A DNA stretch of 5,938 nt from Oscillospiraceae bacterium (GTDB lineage Bacteria; Bacillota; Clostridia; Oscillospirales; Oscillospiraceae), in the NCBI GenBank assembly GCA_017558545.1, contig JAFYUG010000031.1:1-5938 (forward strand). Direction: 5' to 3'. Made by a program: the position numbers and the translations under genes. The notes under the pieces were generated by a model that searched no databases, had not been told where the DNA came from, and worked only from the letters and a program-made list of their open reading frames with translations. This document shows positions 1 to 5,137 of the stretch, piece after piece (within the stretch, counting starts at the first letter, position 1; each line of letters starts with the position of its first letter).

Positions 1-1632
1 AGCGTTGGGGGTTTCGATAACGGTCAGAGGAGTTGCTCCGGAGAGGAAAACATCATATCCGTTGGTGCCCAACTTAGCAAGGTCGTAGACCTTTTTGAAA
101 TCCTGCTGCTGGAAGTTGTCAACAACAGCGGCGTTAATAACATCGGAGGTGAGATAGCAAAGGGTGTCGGGAGCCGCGCCGTTAGCATCCTTGCCGGAAA
201 GACCCGTACCGATGAAGGTGCCCGCATTGTTTGCGGTGTAAGCAGATGCGGTGTAGGTGAAGCCCATTGCATCAGCAAGTGCGGAAACGGTAGAGGAAAG
301 GTTTTCTTGCTTCCAATGAGGATCGGTGGAATAGTAGTCCGAGCCGCTGAGCGTTCCGCTCAGATCAATGGCAGTGAAACCCTCCAGCTTTCCGGAAAGA
401 CTGTCGCAGATATACTGATGGTCGAAGTACTCATCGGTTCTGTCGCGGAAATACCAGCTCTTGTCGGGAACAATAGCGTAGTAAACGTCATTGTTGGCAA
501 AATACTTATTGCGCAGAGCGGTAAGCTTGTCCGCAAAGCGATTGACCGCGGAGTCATTCACTGCGGGGCGGGGCTCAAAGTAAATGCCGTCAAAGCAGAT
601 CATTCCCTCAACCTCGGGGTAAACGGGAGCTTCGGGCGCAGGAGTGGGCTCGGGGGTAGGCTCGGGAGTAGGCTCCGGAGTAGGCTCGGGAGTTACCTCG
701 GGAGTGGGCTCCGGAGTTACCTCGGGAGTGGGCTCGGGAGTTACCTCGGGAGTTACCTCGGGAGTTACCTCGGGAGTGGGCTCGGGAGTTACCTCGGGAG
801 TAGGCTCGGGAGTTACCTCGGGAGTTACCTCGGGAGTGGGCTCGGGGGTAACTTCCTTTTCCAGCCACTTGGCGGTGACATAGTGATTTTCCCTTACTAT
901 ATCTTCGCTGCTGAGCATCTGGCCATCCTCTTTTACCCAGCCGAGAAATTCCTTATCTTCCCAGCTTGCAGTGGGCAGAGAGCCATAGGCGCTACCGGTC
1001 TTATAGCAGTTTATCTTTTTGCTGACGCTGCCGCCGTTTCCGGCGCAGATTATCCAGTTCCAGCCATCGGTGGTGCCGCTATAATCATCATAGAGGAACA
1101 TTTTTGCCTCGATAATGCGGCGGGCAAGCAAACCTTCCACAACGGCGGTGCCCACATGGCACCATGCGGCGAAGGCGGAGACTATTTCCTCGTCGGTATA
1201 GTTTTCCGCGCCCTTTATAATCATACCGGGCAGGGTGTTATACTTGCTCAGCCAGCTGCCGCCAAGATTATAGGTCATGGAGCACATGGCATCAAACTGT
1301 CCCTGAGTTAAGGTGACTCCGTTTTTTCTGGCGAAATTATTAACCTCACCGGCGAAAAGGTCCATCTTTTCCCTCAGAAGCTCTTCTCCCTTTTCTTCGG
1401 AAATACCATCGGGGAATTCATTCTTTCCGCAGGCAACACCATAGCCTATATACCAGCCGGTGCCATCGGAATAGGCATAGGCGCGGAAGCCTTCACCTTT
1501 TTTTATATATTCAACAAGTTCATCGGTATATGTAAGCTCCACATATTCGTCAGAATCGGCCATGGCCGCCGTGGGCATAAGGCCGAAGAGCATCACTATA
1601 ACCAAAAATATGGGAATAAAGCGTTTTTTCAC
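1..1632 (-). CDS. Secreted GH24 muramidase with InlB-type repeat, (P/V)TPE linker and DHHW domain (3' end outside window)
   Basis: This is an uninterrupted minus-strand frame of 544 codons to the window edge. The start is GTG at 1632-1630, preceded by GAGGAG (1645-1640) with 7 nt spacing, and the first residues are MKKRFIPIFLVIVMLFG. The signal peptide has a likely cleavage site AMA|D after residue 25. Residues ~35-180 match the GH24/T4-lysozyme family, which cleaves the MurNAc-GlcNAc bond of peptidoglycan. They include EGFRAYAYSD (Glu47 and Asp56 align with T4 Glu11 and Asp20), IGYG at 62-65, QGQFDAMCSMTYNLG at 110-124 and GLLARRIIEA at 167-176. Residues ~207-256 (YGSLP ... FLGW ... VTAKW) match InlB B-type (Listeria-Bacteroides) repeats. 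Residues 261-332 are a (P/V)TPE linker. From ~345 the protein resembles DHHW domains: YAIVPDKSWY at 385-394, YYSTDPHW at 433-440 (a D-x-H-W signature) and YDVFLSG near 526-532. Family knowledge links DHHW to AlgJ/AlgX-type SGNH acyl-modifying folds. The nucleophile region would lie beyond the window. The muramidase call is firm; the DHHW activity is inferred. Confidence 0.88.
   Translation of the reverse strand, partial: MKKRFIPIFLVIVMLFGLMPTAAMADSDEYVELTYTDELVEYIKKGEGFRAYAYSDGTGWYIGYGVACGKNEFPDGISEEKGEELLREKMDLFAGEVNNFARKNGVTLTQGQFDAMCSMTYNLGGSWLSKYNTLPGMIIKGAENYTDEEIVSAFAAWCHVGTAVVEGLLARRIIEAKMFLYDDYSGTTDGWNWIICAGNGGSVSKKINCYKTGSAYGSLPTASWEDKEFLGWVKEDGQMLSSEDIVRENHYVTAKWLEKEVTPEPTPEVTPEVTPEPTPEVTPEPTPEVTPEVTPEVTPEPTPEVTPEPTPEVTPEPTPEPTPEPTPEPTPAPEAPVYPEVEGMICFDGIYFEPRPAVNDSAVNRFADKLTALRNKYFANNDVYYAIVPDKSWYFRDRTDEYFDHQYICDSLSGKLEGFTAIDLSGTLSGSDYYSTDPHWKQENLSSTVSALADAMGFTYTASAYTANNAGTFIGTGLSGKDANGAAPDTLCYLTSDVINAAVVDNFQQQDFKKVYDLAKLGTNGYDVFLSGATPLTVIETPNA
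637..852 (-). repeat. 18-unit 12-bp tandem repeat encoding (P/V)TPE linker
   Basis: Eighteen consecutive 12-bp units (216 bp) encode tetrapeptides PTPE or VTPE, ending in PTPA, at residues 261-332 of the secreted muramidase. The coding-strand consensus is GTA/CCx-ACT-CCC-GAG. The valine codon is GTA in every copy except the first, and ACT and CCC are nearly invariant. This points to expansion or homogenisation at the DNA level and not only to selection on the peptide. Proline-threonine-glutamate linkers usually serve as extended spacers between extracellular domains, here between the InlB-type repeat and the DHHW domain. Copy number may vary between strains. Confidence 0.9.
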
Positions 1633-1657
1633 GTTTTTTCTCCTCGTGTATTAGATA

Positions 1658-1671
1658 TAGATAATTATCTA
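1658..1671. promoter_or_regulatory. 14-bp perfect palindrome over the muramidase -10 (candidate operator)
   Basis: TAGATAATTATCTA is its own reverse complement over all 14 bases. It covers the GATAAT -10 hexamer of the minus-strand promoter, the position expected for a repressor site. AT-rich palindromes can also arise by chance, and no regulator gene is visible in the window. Confidence 0.35.
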
Positions 1672-1691
1672 GCCTATTAATATACACGCAA
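1664..1691 (-). promoter_or_regulatory. Predicted promoter of the muramidase gene
   Basis: Reading the minus strand, a -35-like TTGCGT (1691-1686) is followed after 16 nt by GATAAT (1669-1664), a five-of-six match to TATAAT. The start would fall near 1657, giving a short leader before the GAGGAG site and the GTG. The -35 match is weak, so the -10 carries most of the evidence. Confidence 0.45.
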
Positions 1692-1820
1692 AAGCATCAT
1701 ATTCGTAAGCTTTTTGGTCATCATCCTCATTTTTAAACACCAAAACCATGGTAATCTATGGAAGTTTTAGGTCACTTTTCACAAAAACGCAAAAAATACC
1801 AAAAATTTTTAAAAAGCCTC

Positions 1821-1849
1821 TTTACTTTAGCTTGCTAATGTGGTATTGT
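1821..1849 (+). promoter_or_regulatory. Strong sigma-A-type promoter of the ABC importer binding-protein gene
   Basis: TTTACT (1821-1826), a 17-nt spacer and TATTGT (1844-1849) form a sigma-A promoter. A TG at 1841-1842 makes an extended -10. Immediately upstream, about 1787-1815 is an almost pure A/T stretch with phased A and T runs, as expected for an UP element or curved DNA. The predicted start near 1856 leaves a leader of ~33 nt before the ATG at 1889, with GGAGG inside it. The combination suggests strong expression. Confidence 0.65.
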
Positions 1850-1888
1850 GATATCGAACTAAAAAACACTCTCTTGGAGGTAACCAAA

Positions 1889-2683
1889 ATGAAGAAGATT
1901 ATTGCTATTGCTCTGGCTCTTATTCTTATGCTCAGCCTTTGCGCCTGCGGAGCCAAGGAAGCTCCCGCCGCCGAAACCAAGACCTTTATCATGGGTATCG
2001 ACGCTGAGTATCCCCCCTTCAGCTACATTGACGACGAAGGTAACTACGGCGGCTTCGACGTTGAAATCTGCCGCGCAGCCTGCGAAAAGCTGGGTTGGAA
2101 CTTCGAAGTTTTCGGCGTTAACTGGGACGAGAAGCTTGTTCAGCTTGACGCTATGGAATGCGACTGCATCTGGTCCGGCATGACCATTCTGGACAGCATG
2201 AAGGAAGCCGGCTATGTTCTCTCCGCTCCCTACTATGACAGCACTCAGGTTCTTCTGGTAAAGGCCGACAGCGGCTACACTTCCTCCGCTGATCTGGCAG
2301 GCAAGCTGGTTGCAGTTCAGCTTGGTACCTCCGGCGAATCCCTCCTCAACGGCGACCTGGCTGATCTGGCCGCCACCTTCGAAGATGTTATCACCTGCGA
2401 CAGCTTCCTGAAGTGCTTCACCGAGCTGGACGGCAATGCAGTTGATGCCGTATTCGTTGACCTGCCCGTTGCCACCAGCTACGCCGCTGAGAACGAAGGC
2501 TTCGTTATCATCAACGAAAACCTTGGCGCTGAGCAGTATGGTATCGCTTTCCGCTCCGGCGATGCTGAGCTGTGCGCAGCTATGGAAGGCGCTGTTGCTG
2601 AGCTGGTTGCCGATGGCACCTATGCCAAGATTGCCGAGAACTATCCCGACATCATCAACAACCTGATCTTCCTCGGTCAGTAA
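1889..2683 (+). CDS. Amino acid ABC transporter substrate-binding lipoprotein (SBP_bac_3 family)
   Basis: This 264-residue protein is the extracellular receptor of a polar amino acid ABC importer and is membrane-anchored through Cys20. The start at 1889 is chosen because GGAGG (1876-1880) sits 8 nt upstream and the first 21 residues form a lipoprotein signal ending LCAC|G. An in-frame ATG at 1748 would add 47 residues ahead of that signal. Family landmarks are YPPFSYIDDEGNYGGFDVEI from residue 41, DCIWSGMT before and at 98-99, AVQLGTSGE in the second lobe, AVFVD with Asp191 in the hinge/ligand region, and the C-terminal YGIAFRSGD...ADGTYAKIAENY. It is oddly lacking the usual ligand-carboxylate arginine: Met104-Lys105 stand where T-P-E-R is expected. 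It uses no ATA isoleucine codons, unlike its neighbours, which fits high expression. Permease and ATPase genes follow. Ligand is unknown. Confidence 0.93.
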   Translation: MKKIIAIALALILMLSLCACGAKEAPAAETKTFIMGIDAEYPPFSYIDDEGNYGGFDVEICRAACEKLGWNFEVFGVNWDEKLVQLDAMECDCIWSGMTILDSMKEAGYVLSAPYYDSTQVLLVKADSGYTSSADLAGKLVAVQLGTSGESLLNGDLADLAATFEDVITCDSFLKCFTELDGNAVDAVFVDLPVATSYAAENEGFVIINENLGAEQYGIAFRSGDAELCAAMEGAVAELVADGTYAKIAENYPDIINNLIFLGQ

Positions 2684-2728
2684 GCCTTGTTTTCCAAAAC
2701 TCAGGAAAGCTCATAAAAAATAAAACGC

Positions 2729-2756
2729 CCCGGAAGCGGCGAAAACCGCTTCCGGG
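2729..2756 (+). terminator. Strong GC-rich hairpin after the binding-protein gene (attenuator or 3' stabiliser)
   Basis: A perfect 11-bp stem CCCGGAAGCGG / CCGCTTCCGGG encloses the loop CGAAAA, 45 nt after the stop codon. An A-rich run precedes it (2714-2725), but the downstream tail (CTTTCCTGCTCTTT) is a poor U-tract in the plus direction. It may therefore terminate only partly and protect the upstream mRNA, lowering permease and ATPase output relative to the binding protein. Read on the minus strand the stem is followed by GTTTTATTTTTT, a much better terminator tail, so it could also stop antisense transcription. Confidence 0.7.
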
Positions 2757-2761
2757 CTTTC

Positions 2762-2812
2762 CTGCTCTTTAGCCCGAGCAGCACCAGATAGATATAAGAC
2801 CTTTTTTGGTCT
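2762..2812 (+). promoter_or_regulatory. Two further small hairpins in the permease leader
   Basis: CTGCTC (2762-2767) pairs with GAGCAG (2776-2781) around an 8-nt loop, and AGACC (2797-2801) pairs with GGTCT (2808-2812) around six T. They follow directly on the 2729-2756 hairpin, and the last ends 5 nt before the GAGG ribosome binding site of the permease. They could tune readthrough or translation. Each alone is short enough to be chance. Confidence 0.35.
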
Positions 2813-2828
2813 GAAATGAGGTTAGCAT

Positions 2829-3476
2829 ATGACCCTGATGACAATGATAATTAAAATGAGCGAAGGTCTTGGCAAAACCTGCGCCATATTTTTCCTCACT
2901 TTGCTCTTCTCCCTTCCCCTTGGCATGATTGTTGCCCTTTTGAGAATGAGCAAGAACAGGATTATCTCCAATATAGTCCGCTTTTTCATATCCATTCTCC
3001 GCGGCACTCCCCTTATGCTCCAGCTTCTTGCGGTTACTTACGGCCCTTATTATCTCTTCGGCCTTTCCGTTTCCAGAAATAAGCTCATCCCCGTTGTTGT
3101 GGCCTTTGCCATCAACTATGCCGCCTATTTCGCGGAAATTTATCGCGGCGGCATTGAGTCCATACCCATCGGCCAATATGAGGCGGCCACGGTTTTGGGC
3201 TATTCAAAATTCCAAACCTTTTTCAAGATTATTCTCCCTCAGGTTGTTAAGCGGATTTTGCCCTCCGTTACCAACGAGGTTATAACCCTGGTTAAGGATA
3301 CTTCCATTGCATTCACCGTTTCCTATCAGGAAATGTTCACCATAGGCAAACAGATAGCCAACTCCCAGACAAGCTTCACCCCCTTCGTTGTTGCCGGCGT
3401 ATTCTACTTCATCTTCAACGCCGTTGTGGACTTCGTCATGGGCAAGTTCGAAAAGCGGCTTGATTATTACAGATAA
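2829..3476 (+). CDS. Amino acid ABC transporter permease (His/Glu/Gln/Arg family)
   Basis: This 215-residue inner-membrane protein forms the translocation channel, probably as a homodimer because only one permease gene is present. The ATG at 2829 follows GAGG (2818-2821) by 7 nt; further in-frame ATGs at 2838 and 2844 are less well placed. Hydrophobic membrane segments begin around residues 17-38. The ATPase-coupling EAA loop is canonical: EAATVLGYSKFQTFFKIILP from residue 118, with Gly124 and Ile134-x-Leu-Pro. ILRGTP and the AEIYRGGIESIP segment before the loop are typical of the family, and the length is normal. It ends in a stop codon that overlaps the ribosome binding site of the ATPase gene, so the two are co-transcribed. 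It uses at least eight ATA codons, in contrast to the binding-protein gene. Confidence 0.95.
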   Translation: MTLMTMIIKMSEGLGKTCAIFFLTLLFSLPLGMIVALLRMSKNRIISNIVRFFISILRGTPLMLQLLAVTYGPYYLFGLSVSRNKLIPVVVAFAINYAAYFAEIYRGGIESIPIGQYEAATVLGYSKFQTFFKIILPQVVKRILPSVTNEVITLVKDTSIAFTVSYQEMFTIGKQIANSQTSFTPFVVAGVFYFIFNAVVDFVMGKFEKRLDYYR

Positions 3477-3488
3477 GGAGGCCAGGCT

Positions 3489-4244
3489 ATGATACTTGAG
3501 ATGAATAACATCAAAAAAAGCTTCGGCTCCCTTGAGGTTTTGAAGGATATCTCCCTTTCCGTTGATAAGGGCGAGGTTGTTTCCATCATCGGCCCCAGCG
3601 GCAGCGGCAAGAGCACCCTTCTTCGCTGTGCCACCTTTTTGGAAACCATAGACAGCGGCGAGGTGCTCTATCTTGGCAAGGCCGCCGTTACCACTCAGGA
3701 TGGCAAGGCGGAGTATGTTGCTCCTGCGGAGCTTAGGAAGATGCGCTCTTGCTACGGACTTGTTTTCCAGCAGTTTAACCTCTTCCCCCACTACACGGTT
3801 TTGAAAAACATCATAGACGCCCCCATCAATGTTCACAAACGCCCCAAGGCCGAGGTTATTGCCGAGGCCAAGGCACTTTTGGAGAAAATGGGTCTCGGAG
3901 ATAAGGCCGACGCCTATCCCTGCCAGCTCTCCGGCGGCCAGCAGCAGCGCGTTGCCATAGCCCGCGCCCTTGCCATGAAGCCCGATATCCTCTTCTTCGA
4001 CGAGCCCACCTCCGCCCTTGACCCGGAGCTTACCGGCGAGGTTTTGAAGGTTATCAAGCAGCTGGCCGAGGATAACATGACCATGGTGGTTGTAACCCAC
4101 GAAATGCCCTTCGCCAGAGCCGTCAGCGACCGCGTTATCTTCATGGCAGAAGGCGTTATCGTAGAGCAGGGCCACCCCGAAGAAGTTTTCGGCAATCCCA
4201 AGGAGGAGCGCACACGCCAGTTCCTTCAGAACTATCAGAATTGA
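3489..4244 (+). CDS. Amino acid ABC transporter ATP-binding protein (HisP/GlnQ type)
   Basis: This 251-residue cytoplasmic ATPase powers the importer. All signature elements are intact: Walker A GPSGSGKST (35-43), Q-loop VFQQFNLFP (92-100), signature LSGGQQQR (147-154), Walker B ILFFDEPTSALD (167-178) and H-loop VVVTHEM with His204. The start is set by AAGGAGG (3475-3481), 7 nt upstream and overlapping the permease stop. Between the first beta sheet and the Q-loop it carries a DGKAEYVAPAELRKMR segment, followed later by DAPINV. These resemble the corresponding parts of HisP, the histidine/basic amino acid ATPase, more than the shorter GlnQ form. That similarity is from memory and only hints at the substrate. 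The next gene starts 4 nt after the stop. Confidence 0.97.
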   Translation: MILEMNNIKKSFGSLEVLKDISLSVDKGEVVSIIGPSGSGKSTLLRCATFLETIDSGEVLYLGKAAVTTQDGKAEYVAPAELRKMRSCYGLVFQQFNLFPHYTVLKNIIDAPINVHKRPKAEVIAEAKALLEKMGLGDKADAYPCQLSGGQQQRVAIARALAMKPDILFFDEPTSALDPELTGEVLKVIKQLAEDNMTMVVVTHEMPFARAVSDRVIFMAEGVIVEQGHPEEVFGNPKEERTRQFLQNYQN

Positions 4245-4248
4245 GATC

Positions 4249-5019
4249 ATGACTAAATATATTCTTGCAGACCCCACAGGAAACATAACGGCCCTTGTGC
4301 TAAGCCCCACCGCCGCCGAGGACAGAGCCGCCGTCACCGCCGCCATCATGGCCGCAGAGCCCAAGGCGGAGCAGCTTGGCTATATATCCCAAGGCGAGGG
4401 CGATGCCCATATCTGCCTTCAAATGGCGGGAGGAGAATTTTGCGGCAACGCCTGCCTCAGCGCGGCGGCCTATTACCTCATGGAAAACTCCCTTGAGGAG
4501 GCTTCCGTCCGCGTTGCCATAAGCGGCGCCGAGAAAAATGTAACCGTGGATATAAAAAAGGAAGCCGACGGCAGTTACTCAGGCTTTGTATATATGCCCC
4601 TGCCCACAGGCATAGGCTCTTTTGAAGGCTTCATCCTTGTTTCCTTCCCCGGCATAAGCCACGCCATAGTGCCCTATTCCATCTCCACGCAAGAGGCCGA
4701 GGATATTATTGTTCCTCTCTGCGAAAAGCTAAAGGTGGACGCGCTGGGTCTTATGCTCTATAACAAGAAGAAAACTTCCCTCACCCCCCTTGTTTATGTG
4801 CCGGGGGCAAAGAGCCTTTTCTGGGAGCAAAGCTGCGCCAGCGGCACCGCCGCTCTGGCCGCCGCCATAGCCACCCAGCGAAGAGGCCACGCCAGTCTCT
4901 CCCTCAGCCAGCCCGGCGGAACTCTCTCCGTTGAGGCAAAATGGAACGGCAAAAAAGTTTCTTCCATCCGCCTTGGAGGCAGAGTTAAATTTCTCCCCGA
5001 AAAATGTGCGGAAATATGA
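4249..5019 (+). CDS. DapF-fold cofactor-independent amino acid racemase/epimerase
   Basis: This 256-residue protein belongs to the diaminopimelate epimerase fold family, which inverts the alpha carbon with two cysteines and no PLP. The first catalytic cysteine is Cys65 in MAGGEFCGNA (DapF has CGNG). The second is Cys196 in SCASGTAA (DapF has ACGSGA). SFPGISHAIV with His138 matches the central PHxV-type segment. The DapF substrate-specificity segment around E-R-G-x-G-E-T is not preserved, so DAP is an unlikely substrate. The GGEFCGNA form recalls DapF-like histidine racemases such as CntK, but the substrate here is not proven. The ATG lies 4 nt after the ATPase stop with only a weak GAG ahead, implying translational coupling to the importer. 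That arrangement suggests it racemises the transported amino acid. Confidence 0.85.
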   Translation: MTKYILADPTGNITALVLSPTAAEDRAAVTAAIMAAEPKAEQLGYISQGEGDAHICLQMAGGEFCGNACLSAAAYYLMENSLEEASVRVAISGAEKNVTVDIKKEADGSYSGFVYMPLPTGIGSFEGFILVSFPGISHAIVPYSISTQEAEDIIVPLCEKLKVDALGLMLYNKKKTSLTPLVYVPGAKSLFWEQSCASGTAALAAAIATQRRGHASLSLSQPGGTLSVEAKWNGKKVSSIRLGGRVKFLPEKCAEI

Positions 5020-5039
5020 AAAAAATTTCATAATGGTAC

Positions 5040-5068
5040 TTGAATTGACCTAAATTCTTATGTATTAT
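5040..5068 (+). promoter_or_regulatory. Promoter of the second binding-protein gene
   Basis: TTGAAT (5040-5045) and TATTAT (5063-5068) are separated by exactly 17 nt, giving a good sigma-A match. Transcription would start near 5074-5076, within the left arm of the adjacent hairpin. This gives the downstream lipoprotein gene its own transcript, although readthrough from the importer operon cannot be excluded. Confidence 0.6.
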
Positions 5069-5112
5069 TTATTGGCACGCGGAGCTGTGAAAGCCCTGCG
5101 TGCCAATAAATA
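5066..5112 (+). promoter_or_regulatory. Long near-perfect hairpin (5' mRNA stem or intergenic terminator)
   Basis: TATTTATTGGCACGC-type arms at 5066-5080 and 5098-5112 are perfectly complementary over 15 bp. The intervening bases extend the stem by about six more pairs with one A-C mismatch and one G-U pair, closing on a GUGAA loop (5087-5091). No U-tract follows: the right arm runs into AATATTTAACTTT and then the AAGGAGG site. If transcription starts near 5075, the transcript of the next gene begins with GGCACGC already paired, a layout that protects 5' ends. For transcripts from upstream it may act as a terminator or processing stem. Confidence 0.6.
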
Positions 5113-5137
5113 TTTAACTTTAAGGAGGCGCGGAAAA

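Noticed and set aside
608..868. Minus-strand frame with RGNS/RAHS repeats and plus-strand GSGVTSGV frame at 644-883
   Set aside because: Both are other readings of the (P/V)TPE repeat; the muramidase frame runs through the region with domains on both sides.
307..1311. Long plus-strand open frame with Gly-Ser-Tyr-Leu repeats
   Set aside because: It is the complement of the muramidase gene. The apparent repeats are the 12-bp units read on the wrong strand, and there is no ribosome binding site or recognisable domain.
1739..1757. CCATGG ... CTATGG imperfect inverted repeat as a second operator
   Set aside because: It is short, imperfect and far from both predicted start sites.
1748..1888. Upstream in-frame ATG extending the first binding protein by 47 residues
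   Set aside because: It would bury the lipoprotein signal inside the protein, has no ribosome binding site and overlaps the predicted promoter.
2684..2828. Riboswitch in the gap before the permease
   Set aside because: The gap is only 145 nt with simple consecutive stems and no recognisable lysine, glutamine or glycine aptamer core.
3204..4364. 386-residue minus-strand frame opposite the permease, ATPase and racemase genes
   Set aside because: It lies antisense to three genes with complete family motifs. The pyrimidine-ending codon bias of those genes removes antisense stop codons.
5016..5031. ATGAAA / TTTCAT inverted repeat with AAAA loop at the racemase stop as a terminator
   Set aside because: Six A/T-rich pairs are too weak for a terminator, and no U-tract follows.
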